The position numbers and the translations under genes are program-made. Of a stretch of 64,000 nt of DNA, positions 33,586 to 41,690 are shown in pieces. The DNA is taken from contig OY970235.1 of the NCBI GenBank assembly GCA_963714145.1, positions 9,424,001-9,488,000 on the forward strand, given 5' to 3'. Position 1 is the stretch's first letter, and every line of letters begins with the position of its first letter. This DNA comes from JBBWZH01 sp035544115 (GTDB taxonomy: Bacteria > Actinomycetota > Actinomycetes > Mycobacteriales > CADCTP01). The notes below the pieces were generated by a model. It did not search any database. It was not told the origin of the DNA and saw nothing but the letters and a program-made list of their open reading frames with translations.

Positions 33586-34560
33586 CTAGTCGGCAGCCGG
33601 CGCCCGGCGGGCGGCGAGCCGCTCCGGGGTCGGCCAGCGGACGTCGTAGGCCCAGCCGAGCTTCTCGAACCACCGGATGACCCGGGCCGAGCTGTCCAGT
33701 TGGCCGCGCAGCGTGCCGTGCCGGGCGCAGGTCGGGTCGGCGTGGTGCGAGTTGTGCCAGGACTCGCCGAACGACAGGATCGCCAGCGGCCAGAAGTTGG
33801 TCGACTTGTCCCGGGCCACGAACGGCCGCTCGCCGATGGTGTGGCAGATCGAGTTGATCGACCAGGTCACGTGATGCAGGATCGAGATGCGGACCAGGCT
33901 GGCCCAGAAGAACGCGGTCAGCGCGCCGGTGAACGACATCGACCAGAGGCCACCGATCAGCGGCGGGCCGAGCATGGTGATCGCCACCCAGATCGGGAAC
34001 TGCTTCTCCACCCGGACCAGGTCCTTGTCGGCGAGCAGGTCCGGGGTGAAGCGGTCCTTGTTGGTGTGTTCGACGTCGAACAGCCAGCCGATGTGCGCGT
34101 GCCACAGGCCCTTCAGCAGCGCGCCCACGGTCTCGCCGTAGCGCCACGGCGAGTGCGGGTCGCCCTCGCGGTCGCTGAACGCGTGGTGCCGGCGGTGGTC
34201 GGCCACCCAGCGGATGACCGGGCCCTCGATGGCCATCGTGCCGGCGGCGGCGAGCGCGATCCGCAGCGGCCGCTTCGCCTTGAACGCGCCGTGCGTCAGG
34301 TAACGGTGGAAGCCGACCGTGACGCCGAGGCCGGAGATCACGTAGAAGATGACGGCGAGCACGATGTCGTGCCAGCCCAGGCCCCAGCCCCAGGCGACCG
34401 GGATCGCCACCGCCAGGGCCAGGAACGGTACGACCACGAAGAAGTACAGCGCGAGCTGTTCCCACAGCGCTTTCTGGTCGTCCACCAGCGGCTTCGGACC
34501 GCGAGCGGGTGGGGCGAGATCGTCGGCGACGTCTAGTACGCCGGTGTCGGCAGGGGTCAT
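33586..34560 (-). CDS. Acyl-CoA/acyl-lipid delta-9 desaturase
   Basis: Membrane di-iron enzyme of 324 residues that introduces a double bond into fatty acyl chains. Start at ATG 34560, with GAGGA about eight bases upstream; the longer frame runs into the tRNA and is rejected. The three histidine boxes are clear: HRYLTH (about residue 84), HRRHH (about 121) and HNSHH (about 261). Membrane segments are ALYFFVVVPFLALAVAIPV, IVLAVIFYVISGLGVTVG, and two more around AITMLGPPLIGG and LTAFFWASL. A TetR gene follows in the same direction. Confidence 0.93.
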   Translation of the reverse strand: MTPADTGVLDVADDLAPPARGPKPLVDDQKALWEQLALYFFVVVPFLALAVAIPVAWGWGLGWHDIVLAVIFYVISGLGVTVGFHRYLTHGAFKAKRPLRIALAAAGTMAIEGPVIRWVADHRRHHAFSDREGDPHSPWRYGETVGALLKGLWHAHIGWLFDVEHTNKDRFTPDLLADKDLVRVEKQFPIWVAITMLGPPLIGGLWSMSFTGALTAFFWASLVRISILHHVTWSINSICHTIGERPFVARDKSTNFWPLAILSFGESWHNSHHADPTCARHGTLRGQLDSSARVIRWFEKLGWAYDVRWPTPERLAARRAPAAD

Positions 34561-34625
34561 GGGGCAGTCCTCACTTGGTTGGGAGCGGCTGTCCGCGAAT
34601 TGAGTACCCGTGGCTACGCTACCGT

Positions 34626-34645
34626 AACCTACGGAACCGTAGGTT
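34626..34645. promoter_or_regulatory. 20-bp palindrome upstream of the desaturase gene
   Basis: AACCTACGG-AA-CCGTAGGTT is a perfect palindrome with nine-base arms, 66 bases before the desaturase start. A partial copy (GCTACGCTACCGTA) lies alongside, toward the gene. The shape is that of a TetR-family operator, and the neighbouring TetR regulator is the first candidate. Confidence 0.7.
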
Positions 34646-34714
34646 TGGCAAGGTTGCTGGGGGTGAACATCTCGCCACCACCCGCCGCCCGTACCCTGGA
34701 AGCGCCACGAACGG

Positions 34715-34790
34715 TGGGGGATGGGGTAATCGGCAGCCCGCCGGCCTTTGGAGCCGTGCAGTCTCGGTTCGAGTCCGAGTCCCCCAGCCA
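34715..34790 (+). tRNA. tRNA-Gln (anticodon UUG)
   Basis: A complete cloverleaf can be folded. The acceptor stem TGGGGGA (34715-34721) pairs with TCCCCCA (34780-34786); the D stem is GGGT/GCCC. The anticodon stem is CCGGC/GCCGT, with one mismatch at its outer pair, and its loop CTTTGGA gives anticodon TTG. The T arm is CTCGG-TTCGAGT-CCGAG. The discriminator is G and CCA is encoded. Anticodon UUG with discriminator G identifies glutamine. The outer anticodon-stem mismatch is the only oddity. Confidence 0.92.
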
Positions 34791-35101
34791 CCTGGGCATG
34801 CCTTGCTCGCGGAGAGCGCTCGCCGTGGGTGGCTGTCATCCCGCCCCGGGGCCGAGCCCCGGGCCCCCCACGGTGCGTCCACTCGCCTTTGGTCGGTGGC
34901 CTGGTTGTGGCGTTCGCCCCGGGGCGGGGCCCCGGGGGCTCCGCGGTGCGTCCGCTCGCCTTTGGCCGGTTGCCTTGGGGTGGTGGTGTGGTTTGTGGCG
35001 TTCCGTCGGAGGCGTTCGCCCTGGGGGCGGGGTCCTTCAATTCGTCTATGCGTCGTTCCGGGCCGGTCAGCGGCGTCTGCGCCGCGAGTACGCTAGCTGG
35101 T
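34791..35101. repeat. Direct repeats and hairpins downstream of tRNA-Gln
   Basis: Two related blocks lie 73 bp apart (about 34843-34915 and 34916-35003). Each opens with a G+C hairpin (8-bp stem at 34845-34863, loop CGA; 9-bp stem at 34917-34937, loop GGG), then a shared segment CGGTGCGTCCRCTCGCCTTT and the ending TGTGGCGTTC. A third, shorter echo (GGCGTTCGCC) follows. The hairpins can terminate the tRNA transcript. A -10-like TACGCT at 35089-35094, seven bases before the next ATG, points to a leaderless promoter for the following gene. No coding gene is seen. Confidence 0.7.
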
Positions 35102-35356
35102 ATGACCGCCGCGCCGGAGTACGGCGACATGCACCGCCTGGTTGACCAGCTCAGCCCTGAGCAGGTTCGGGCGCTGCGTGCGGTTGCGTTGGAACTGGTG
35201 CGGGTGCACCCCGGCGATGCGGCCGGCCCGGGCCCGGACGAGCAGGCTGACGCGGTCCGGCACCTGTCTTTTGCCGGCGCCGGCCGCGCGGCCCCCGACC
35301 TCGCCGCCCGCTCTCAGGAGATCCTCCGGACGGAACTCGGCCAGCCGGCCCCGTGA
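35102..35356 (+). CDS. Putative antitoxin of VapBC-like pair
   Basis: Small protein of 84 residues with a helical head (DMHRLVDQLSPEQVRALRAVALELV), a loose middle rich in Ala, Gly and Pro, and a helical tail (DLAARSQEILRTEL). I do not recognise a DNA-binding fold. The case for an antitoxin is context: its TGA overlaps the GTG of a PIN-domain gene, the size is right, and the pattern of two helical regions joined by a flexible linker is common in such partners. A TACGCT box seven bases before the ATG suggests a leaderless message. Confidence 0.7.
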   Translation: MTAAPEYGDMHRLVDQLSPEQVRALRAVALELVRVHPGDAAGPGPDEQADAVRHLSFAGAGRAAPDLAARSQEILRTELGQPAP

Positions 35357-35766
35357 TCATCTGCGACACCGGGCCGCTCGTCGCTGTCCTCAACGCCGGC
35401 GACGAGCACCATGCCGCCTGCCGGCACCTGCTGGAACATGAGCGCGGTCCTCTGGTCGTGCCAGCACCGGTGTTGACCGAGGTCTGCTACCTCACCGCGA
35501 GCCGCCTCGGCGCCGGCGCCGAGGCCGCGTTCCTCGCCTCTCTCGCCAGCGGCGAACTCGTCCTGGAGGCGACCACTCCGGGCGATCTCGGTCGGATGGT
35601 GGATCTGGTGCGTAAGTACGCGGATTTCCCGCTCGGTGCCGTGGATGCGTCGGTAATCGCGGTGGCGGAGCGGTTGGGCGCGGGGCGGGTGGCGACGTTG
35701 GACCGCCGGCATTTTCGGGCGGTTCGGCCGGCGCACCGGGACGCGTTCGAGCTGTTGCCGGCCTGA
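35353..35766 (+). CDS. vapC: PIN-domain ribonuclease toxin (VapC-like)
   Basis: Protein of 137 residues filling the PIN fold. The acidic residues of the active site can be followed: D5 in MIICDTGPLVAVL, E42 in PVLTEVCYL, and the later pair in LGAVDASVIAVAERL and VATLDRRHF. PIN toxins cleave RNA, often tRNA, when freed from their antitoxin. The GTG start overlaps the stop of the upstream small gene (GTGA), which should keep the two products in balance. Confidence 0.87.
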   Translation: MIICDTGPLVAVLNAGDEHHAACRHLLEHERGPLVVPAPVLTEVCYLTASRLGAGAEAAFLASLASGELVLEATTPGDLGRMVDLVRKYADFPLGAVDASVIAVAERLGAGRVATLDRRHFRAVRPAHRDAFELLPA

Positions 35767-35923
35767 GCGCGCGGGCGGATGGGCTCCGGGGGAGTTGAGG
35801 TCGGCGCGAGGGGGGTGCGGGGCGTCGGTAGGATCGGTGGGCGGCGTCGGGGCGGGTCAGCCGCGGTCCGCCGTCCTGATTTCACCGATCGTCAATTCAA
35901 CCGATCGTCGAGGGGATACCGCC

Positions 35924-37459
35924 GTGACCGACGCACGGGCGGCCGCCGTTGTCGTGCTCGCCGCCGGCGAGGGCACTCGGATGCGGTCGGCGACGCCGAA
36001 GGTGCTGCACGGCTTCGCCGGGCGGACCTTGCTGGAGCACGTGCTGGCCGCGTGCGCGCCGCTGGAGCCGGGCGTGACCGCGGTGGTGGTCGGGCAGGGC
36101 CGCGACGCGGTCACCGCGCACCTCGACACCGCCGCGCCGGGGGCCCGGCCGGTGGTGCAGGCCGAGCAGCGCGGTACCGGGCACGCCGTCCGGGTCGCCC
36201 TGGACAGCCTGCCCGGCGTGGACGGCACCGTGCTGGTGGTGCCGGCGGACGCCCCGCTGCTGCGCGCCGAGACGCTGCGCTCGCTGGTGCAGGCGCACGA
36301 GGACGCCGGCGCGGTCGCCACCCTGCTCACCTCGATGGTGGCTGACCCGACCGGCTACGGCCGGGTGGTCCGCGGCGCCGGCGGCGCGGTCCTGCGGGTG
36401 GTCGAGCACCGCGACGCCAACACCGCCGAGCGGGCCATCGCCGAGGTCGCGACCAGCGTGTACGCGTTCAGCGTGGCCCCGCTGCGGGCCGCCCTGCGGA
36501 ACCTGTCCACCGCGAACGCGCAGGGCGAGGAGTACCTGCCGGACGTGGTCGGCGGCTACGTGGCCACCGGCGCTCCGGTCGCCGCGATGCTCGCCCCGGC
36601 CACCGAGACCGCCGGCGTGAACGACCGGGTGCAGCTGGCCGCGGCCCGCCGCGCCTTCAACGACCGGCTGCTGGACGACTGGATGCGGGCCGGGGTGACC
36701 GTCGTCGACCCGGCCACCACCTGGGTGGACGCGACCGTCACGCTCGCCCCGGACGTGACCCTGCTGCCGCAGACCCAGCTCGCCGGGCACACCACGGTGG
36801 AGCGGGACGCGGTCATCGGGCCGGACAGCACGCTCACCGACTGCGCGGTCGGCGCCGGCGCCCGGGTCGTCCGGGCGCACTGCGCGGGGGCCGAGATCGG
36901 CCCGCTGGCCAGCGTCGGCCCGTACAGCTACCTGCGGCCCGGTACCCGGCTCGGCCGCGGGGTCAAGGTCGGGGCGTACGTTGAGATCAAAGGCAGCGAG
37001 GTCGGCGCCGGTTCGAAGGTGCCGCACCTGTCGTACGTGGGCGACGCGACGATCGGCGTGCACAGCAACATCGGCGCCGCCACCGTGGTGGTCAACTATG
37101 ACGGTGTGGCCAAGCACCGCACGGTGATCGGCGATCACGCCCGGGTCGGCAGCGACACGATGCTGATCGCCCCGGTCACGATCGGGGACGGTGCCTACAC
37201 CGCGGCCGGCTCGGTGATCACCTCGGACGTGCCGGCGGGCGCGCTGGGGGTGGGCCGGGCCCGGCAGCGGAACGTGCCGGGCTGGGTCGCGCTGCGTCGG
37301 CCCGGTTCGCCGGCGGCCGTGGCGGCGGCGGGTGCCGCTCCGGATGAGCCCGCCGGCGGCGGGGTAGGGCACGGCGAGGTAGGGGACACAGCGCCGGGCG
37401 GCGGGCGACCCGGCGGGGCGGGGGCCGGATCGGACCGGCCGGACGGGACGGCGGAATGA
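35924..37459 (+). CDS. glmU: Bifunctional GlcNAc-1-phosphate uridylyltransferase / glucosamine-1-phosphate acetyltransferase
   Basis: Makes UDP-GlcNAc for cell wall and glycan synthesis, 511 residues. The N-terminal pyrophosphorylase has LAAGEGTRMRSATPKVLH (about residue 11), QRGTGHAV and the YGRVVR segment. The C-terminal left-handed beta-helix carries KGSEVGAGSKVPHLSYVGDATIG and VVNYDGVAKHRTVIGD of the acetyltransferase site. GTG 35924 has AGGGGAT upstream. A disordered Gly/Ala/Pro tail of about 60 residues closes the protein. prs starts within its stop codon (ATGA), coupling UDP-sugar and PRPP supply. Confidence 0.96.
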   Translation: MTDARAAAVVVLAAGEGTRMRSATPKVLHGFAGRTLLEHVLAACAPLEPGVTAVVVGQGRDAVTAHLDTAAPGARPVVQAEQRGTGHAVRVALDSLPGVDGTVLVVPADAPLLRAETLRSLVQAHEDAGAVATLLTSMVADPTGYGRVVRGAGGAVLRVVEHRDANTAERAIAEVATSVYAFSVAPLRAALRNLSTANAQGEEYLPDVVGGYVATGAPVAAMLAPATETAGVNDRVQLAAARRAFNDRLLDDWMRAGVTVVDPATTWVDATVTLAPDVTLLPQTQLAGHTTVERDAVIGPDSTLTDCAVGAGARVVRAHCAGAEIGPLASVGPYSYLRPGTRLGRGVKVGAYVEIKGSEVGAGSKVPHLSYVGDATIGVHSNIGAATVVVNYDGVAKHRTVIGDHARVGSDTMLIAPVTIGDGAYTAAGSVITSDVPAGALGVGRARQRNVPGWVALRRPGSPAAVAAAGAAPDEPAGGGVGHGEVGDTAPGGGRPGGAGAGSDRPDGTAE

Positions 37460-38442
37460 CCAACAGCGCGATGAAGAGCGCGAGCCGGAAGAGCCTGATG
37501 CTGTTCTCCGGCCGTGCCTATCCGGAACTCGCCGACGAGATCGCCCGCGAGGTGGGCGTCGCGGTGACCCCGACGTCCTCGTACGACTTCGCCAACGGCG
37601 AGATCTACGTGCGCTACGAGGAGTCTGTGCGCGGTTGCGACGCGTTCGTCATCCAGAGTCACACCAGCCCGATCAACACCTGGCTGATGGAGTCGCTGAT
37701 CATGGTGGACGCGCTCAAGCGGGCGTCCGCCAAGCGGATCACCGTGGTCGCGCCGTGCTACCCGTACGCCCGGCAGGACAAGAAGCACCGCGGCCGGGAG
37801 CCGATCTCGGCCCGGCTGGTGTCCGACCTGTTCGAGCGCGCCGGCGCCGACCGGATCATGAGCGTCGACCTGCACACCGCCCAGATCCAGGGCTTCTTCG
37901 ACGGCCCGGTGGACCACCTGTTCGCGCTCTCGCTGCTGGCCGACGCGGTGCAGGGGCGCTACGCGGACGCCGAGTTCACCGTGGTCGCGCCGGACTCGGG
38001 CCGGGTCCGGGTGGCCGAGCGGTGGGCCGACCGGCTCGGTGGCTGCCCGCTGGCGTTCATCCACAAGACCCGCGACCCGTTCGTGCCCAACCAGGTCAAG
38101 GCGAACCGGGTCGTCGGCGAGGTGGCCGGCCGGGTCTGCATCATCGTCGACGACATGATCGACACCGCGTCCACGATCACCAAGGCGGCCGAGGCGCTGC
38201 GCGCGGCCGGGGCCGCCCAGGTGATCGCCGCGGCCACCCATGGCCTGCTCTCCGGCCCGGCGGTCGACCGGCTGAAGAACAGCCCGATCAGCGAGGTGAT
38301 CGTCACCAACACGTTGCCGATCCCGGCGGACCGCCAGTTCGACACGCTGACCGTGCTGTCGATCGCCCCGATGATCGGCCGGGCCATCATCGAGGTCTTC
38401 CAGGACGGCTCCGTCACCAAGCTCTTCGACGGGATCAGCTAG
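37456..38442 (+). CDS. prs: Ribose-phosphate pyrophosphokinase
   Basis: Makes PRPP from ribose 5-phosphate and ATP for nucleotide, histidine and tryptophan synthesis; 328 residues. The fold opens with LMLFSGRAYPELADEIA and YVRYEESVRG; the catalytic flexible loop region has CYPYARQDKKHRGREPISARL (about residue 97), the metal site VDLHTAQIQGFF, and the PRPP-binding loop IIVDDMIDTASTI (about 231). The ATG overlaps the glmU stop. Confidence 0.97.
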   Translation: MTNSAMKSASRKSLMLFSGRAYPELADEIAREVGVAVTPTSSYDFANGEIYVRYEESVRGCDAFVIQSHTSPINTWLMESLIMVDALKRASAKRITVVAPCYPYARQDKKHRGREPISARLVSDLFERAGADRIMSVDLHTAQIQGFFDGPVDHLFALSLLADAVQGRYADAEFTVVAPDSGRVRVAERWADRLGGCPLAFIHKTRDPFVPNQVKANRVVGEVAGRVCIIVDDMIDTASTITKAAEALRAAGAAQVIAAATHGLLSGPAVDRLKNSPISEVIVTNTLPIPADRQFDTLTVLSIAPMIGRAIIEVFQDGSVTKLFDGIS

Positions 38443-38496
38443 GCCGTTCTGCGCCGGTTCGGCACCCGGACGGGGGTGCGGGTCGAGGGTCGGGCG

Positions 38497-38536
38497 GGGC
38501 AACCTGCGGCCTTCTTGTACTGTGTAAGGGTTGCCC
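38497..38536. promoter_or_regulatory. Spaced inverted repeat in the rplY leader
   Basis: GGGCAACC (38497-38504) and GGTTGCCC (38529-38536) form an 8-bp inverted repeat around 24 bases that include TGTACTGTGTAA, a good -10 region. It lies 112 bases before the rplY start. It may be an operator around the promoter, or a terminator of prs, whose stop is 55 bases upstream. Confidence 0.4.
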
Positions 38537-38648
38537 GGCGAGGGCTGCCCTTGTTCTGAGGCCGCCGTGATCGACGCGGTGGTCGTTGGGCGCACCGCCG
38601 GCTCCCGCCGAAGCCCGACTCGTCCCACCGTTCGAGGAGTGCACCGCC

Positions 38649-39296
38649 GTGTCCGAGGTCCGAATCGCCGCCGAGCCACGCACCGAGTTCGGCAAGGGTG
38701 GCGCCCGCCGCACCCGCCGGGCCGGCAAAATCCCCGCTGTGCTGTACGGGCACGGCACCCCACCACGACACCTGGCCCTGCCGGCCCGCGAGTTCGCCAA
38801 CGTGCTTCGCGGCGGTGGTGCGAACGTGCTGCTCACCCTCGTGATCGACGGCGGCACCGAGCTGGCGCTGCCGAAGGCGATCCAGCGCAACCCGATCCGG
38901 GGCGACTACGAGCACGTCGACCTGCTGCTGGTCCGCCGCGGCGAGAAGGTGCACGTGGACGTCCGGGTGCTGCTGGTGGGCGAGGCCACCCGGGACGGTC
39001 TGGTCGACCAGCAGGTCACCGCGCTCGCGGTGGAGGCGGAGGCCACGAACATCCCGACCGAGCTGACCGTCAGCATCGACGGCCTGCAGATCGGCGACCA
39101 CATCTCCGCCGACGCGATCACGCTGCCGGCCGGCGTCACGCTGACCGGCGACCCGGCCCAGGTCGTGGTCATGGTGCTGGCCGCGCCGACCGCCGAGCAG
39201 GTCGACGCCGACATGGCCGGCGCCGAGGCCGAGGCCGGCATCGAGCGGCAGGCACCGGCGGAGGCGGCCACCTCGGAGGTCTCCTCCAGTTCCTGA
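38649..39296 (+). CDS. rplY: 50S ribosomal protein L25 (general stress protein Ctc form)
   Basis: 5S-rRNA-binding protein of 215 residues, the long TL5/CTC form. The N-terminal domain binds 5S RNA (TEFGKGGARRTRRAGKIPAVLYGHG, PKAIQRNPIRGDYEHVDLLLV); the C-terminal beta domain has NIPTELTVSIDG and DHISADAITLPAGV, with an acidic Ala/Glu tail. GTG 38649 is chosen from the GAGGAG nine bases upstream and the family start SEVRIAAEPR. It is followed by pth, as in most actinobacteria. Confidence 0.95.
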   Translation: MSEVRIAAEPRTEFGKGGARRTRRAGKIPAVLYGHGTPPRHLALPAREFANVLRGGGANVLLTLVIDGGTELALPKAIQRNPIRGDYEHVDLLLVRRGEKVHVDVRVLLVGEATRDGLVDQQVTALAVEAEATNIPTELTVSIDGLQIGDHISADAITLPAGVTLTGDPAQVVVMVLAAPTAEQVDADMAGAEAEAGIERQAPAEAATSEVSSSS

Positions 39297-39338
39297 CCCG
39301 GCCCCGGGTCAGCCCTGGAACGAGCCTGGACGAAGGCG

Positions 39339-39911
39339 ATGTCGGACGAGCCGTATCTGGTCGTCGGGCTGGGTAACCCCGGCCCGGCGTACCTGGCGAA
39401 CCGGCACAATGTCGGGTTCCTGGTGCTGGACATTCTCGGTGACCGGGCCGGTGGCCGGTTCAAGGCGCACAAGGGGCGCTCGGACGTGCTGGCCGGCCGG
39501 CTCGGCGGGGTGCGCGCCGTGCTGGCCAAGCCGCGCTCGTACATGAACGAGTCGGGTGGGCCGGTGAGCGGGCTGACCGCGTTCTTCAAGATCCCGCCAG
39601 AGCGGCTCGTCGTGGTGCACGACGAACTGGACCTGCCCTACGGCGCGCTCCGGCTCAAGCTCGGCGGCGGCGACAACGGGCACAACGGCCTGCGTTCGAT
39701 CACCCGGTCCCTGGGCACCCGCGAGTACCTGCGGGTCCGGTTCGGCATCGGCCGGCCGCCGGGCCGCCAGGACCCGGCCGACTACGTGCTGCGCGACTTC
39801 GCCGCGGCCGAACGCAAGGACCTCGCCTTCCACCTCGACCGCACCGCCGACGCCGTCGAGACGCTGATCAAGGCCGGCCTGGAGCCGGCCCAGAACGCCT
39901 TCAACGACTAG
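39339..39911 (+). CDS. pth: Peptidyl-tRNA hydrolase
   Basis: Recycles peptidyl-tRNA that has fallen off ribosomes; 190 residues, the usual length. The catalytic histidine is in NRHNVGF (about residue 22), preceded by LVVGLGNPGPAYL. The catalytic aspartate is in VHDELDLPYGALRLKLGGGDNGHNGLRSI and the asparagines that hold the substrate follow. A GAAGG site precedes the ATG. Confidence 0.96.
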   Translation: MSDEPYLVVGLGNPGPAYLANRHNVGFLVLDILGDRAGGRFKAHKGRSDVLAGRLGGVRAVLAKPRSYMNESGGPVSGLTAFFKIPPERLVVVHDELDLPYGALRLKLGGGDNGHNGLRSITRSLGTREYLRVRFGIGRPPGRQDPADYVLRDFAAAERKDLAFHLDRTADAVETLIKAGLEPAQNAFND

Positions 39912-40007
39912 CGGGCGGTGCGGCCAGCAGCCGCCGTTGCCCCCGATCGACACCCGGCCGAATATCAGCCCATAGCTGGGCATTTACGAACATCGGCCAA
40001 GCGGCTA

Positions 40008-40063
40008 CGATACTTTAGCCATCCAAAGTATCGTTAGCTCGGGCTAGTGGAAGGAAAGTATCG
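40008..40063. promoter_or_regulatory. Array of three half-sites over the Fic gene leader
   Basis: CGATACTTT (40008-40016) and AAAGTATCG (40025-40033) form an inverted repeat with an 8-base spacer. A third copy, AAAGTATCG, at 40055-40063 ends directly at the TTG start codon and overlaps the ribosome binding site. The nine-base element is A+T-rich and stands out. Since the Fic protein has a C-terminal winged helix, self-regulation is likely. Confidence 0.78.
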
Positions 40064-41200
40064 TTGCGGCGCGAGCAGTTCGGCCGGCAGCAGGGCCAGC
40101 ATGTCGTGCGGGCCAACGGTGGGTACCAGGCGTTCGTGCCACCCCCGCTGCCGCCGCAGGTCGAGCTCGACCGCACGCTGGTGAGCGCCCTCTCCGAGGC
40201 CGACCGGGCGGTCGGGTTGCTGGCCGGCGCGGGCCAGGTGGTGCCCAACCCGTATCTGCTGTCGCACGCGCTGCTGCGCCGTGAGGCGGTGTTGTCCAGC
40301 CGGATCGAGGGCACCCAGGCGACGCTGTCCGATCTGGTCATGTTCGAGGTGGAGCCCGACCGGCCGCAGGTCGAGGACGTGCGCGAGGTGGCCAACTACG
40401 TCCGCGCGATGGAAGACGCGCTGGCGCCGGACCGACCCTTGCCGCTCTGCCTGCGGCTGTTCCGGGATATCCACCGGACGCTGCTCACCGGCGTTCGGGG
40501 TGGCTATGCCACGCCCGGCGAGTTCCGAACCCAGCAGAACTGGATCGGCCCACCCGGCTGCACGCTGACCGGGGCGACCTACATCCCGCCACCGCCGGAG
40601 CAACTGTGGGGCTGCCTGGACGGGTTCGAGCGGTACCTGCACGCCGATCGGGAGTATCCACCGCTGGTGGAGCTGGCCTGGCTGCATTACCAGTTCGAGG
40701 CGATCCACCCGTTCGTCGACGGCAACGGCCGGGTCGGTCGGCTGCTGATCGGTCTGCTGCTGTGCGAGTGGGGCCTGCTGCCGGCGCCGCTGCTCGACAT
40801 CTCCGCCTACATCGAGCCCCGCCGGGACGACTACTACGCCCGGCTGCTCGCGGTCAGCACCGCTGGCGATTGGACCGGCTGGCTCGCCTTCTTCCTCCGC
40901 GCGGTCGCGGTGCAGGCGGTGGACGCCGCGCAGCGGGCGCAGCGGCTGCGTGAGCTGGAGCGCGAGTACCGGCGCCGCACCGCCGGCCCCCGGTCGGCGG
41001 CACTGATCATGTTGGTCGACGCGTTGCTGGAGACGCCGGCGATCACGGTCGCCCGCGCCGCCGCCACGCTGGAGGTCAGCCGCCGGGCCGCTGCGATGAA
41101 CATCGACCGGCTGATCGCCGCCGGCATCCTGCGGGAGTGGACCGGCCGCAGTCGCGGCCGCGTCTACGTCGCGCACGAACTGGTCGCGCTGCTGACCTGA
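40064..41200 (+). CDS. Fic-domain AMP-transferase with C-terminal winged helix
   Basis: Protein of 378 residues. The N-terminal part includes the inhibitory-helix motif SSRIEGTQ (about residue 77), whose glutamate blocks ATP in class II Fic proteins. The catalytic Fic loop HPFVDGNGRVGRLL is at about residue 221, complete with the catalytic histidine. A winged helix follows near the C-terminus (PAITVARAAATLEVSRRAAAMNIDRLI). Such proteins modify target proteins by adding AMP, often themselves. TTG 40064 is preferred; AAGGAAAG lies just before it. The three AAAGTATCG half-sites upstream probably bind the protein's own winged helix. Confidence 0.92.
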   Translation: MRREQFGRQQGQHVVRANGGYQAFVPPPLPPQVELDRTLVSALSEADRAVGLLAGAGQVVPNPYLLSHALLRREAVLSSRIEGTQATLSDLVMFEVEPDRPQVEDVREVANYVRAMEDALAPDRPLPLCLRLFRDIHRTLLTGVRGGYATPGEFRTQQNWIGPPGCTLTGATYIPPPPEQLWGCLDGFERYLHADREYPPLVELAWLHYQFEAIHPFVDGNGRVGRLLIGLLLCEWGLLPAPLLDISAYIEPRRDDYYARLLAVSTAGDWTGWLAFFLRAVAVQAVDAAQRAQRLRELEREYRRRTAGPRSAALIMLVDALLETPAITVARAAATLEVSRRAAAMNIDRLIAAGILREWTGRSRGRVYVAHELVALLT

Positions 41201-41278
41201 GCTGTCCGGGGTGATTCACGGGATGCGGGCCCGCGGGGTGGTGCGGTACCCCGGCGATGCCATACCATCTCGTCTAAC

Positions 41279-41306
41279 TTGGACCTGATATAGACCGGTT
41301 TACGAT
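41279..41306 (+). promoter_or_regulatory. Likely promoter of the small ESAT-6-like gene
   Basis: TTGGAC (41279-41284) and TACGAT (41301-41306) are 16 bases apart, 23 bases before the GTG start. The region is noticeably A+T-richer than its surroundings. Confidence 0.5.
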
Positions 41307-41329
41307 CTGGGCTGACCACGGGAGGTCGA

Positions 41330-41620
41330 GTGGGCCACATCGAGGTGTCGGCAGAGGTCCTGACATCGCTCGCCCGCGACCTGAAAGCGGTGGGCCGGAC
41401 GGTGTCCGGGGCCCGGCCGGGCCTGGACGGGGTGGGGCAGAACGAGACCGGCGACCAGGATCTCGCCTCGGCCGTGCACGACTTCACCGACAAGTGGAAG
41501 TACTCGCTGGAGAAGATCGGCAAGAAGGCCGACGAGGTGGGCGAGTCGGTCTCCGGCGCGGCCCAGGGCTACACCCAGACCGACCAGGGCATCGCCGACA
41601 CCGCGAAGAGCGGCGACTGA
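41330..41620 (+). CDS. Small ESAT-6/WXG100-like protein
   Basis: Protein of 96 residues, nearly all helical: VSAEVLTSLARDLKAVGRTVSG, then a short turn with GLDGVGQNETGDQDLASAVHDFTDKWKYSLEKIGKKADEV and a C-terminal helix. The length, two-helix hairpin shape, lack of signal peptide and the central W fit type VII secretion substrates, but the W-x-G turn itself is missing. A GGGAGG site lies before the GTG. No type VII secretion genes adjoin it. A role as an exported or structural small protein is inference. Confidence 0.7.
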   Translation: MGHIEVSAEVLTSLARDLKAVGRTVSGARPGLDGVGQNETGDQDLASAVHDFTDKWKYSLEKIGKKADEVGESVSGAAQGYTQTDQGIADTAKSGD

Positions 41621-41652
41621 CCAGCCCGGCCGTGCGGCCTGAGCCACCAGCC

Positions 41653-41684
41653 CGGGCCGGCGTCCCGCTCGGCTGGCCGGCCCG
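41653..41684. terminator. Bidirectional hairpin
   Basis: CGGGCCGGC and GCCGGCCCG form a 9-bp stem around 14 bases, between the stops of the small rightward gene and the leftward ppc gene. Confidence 0.55.
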
Positions 41685-41690
41685 TCGGGT

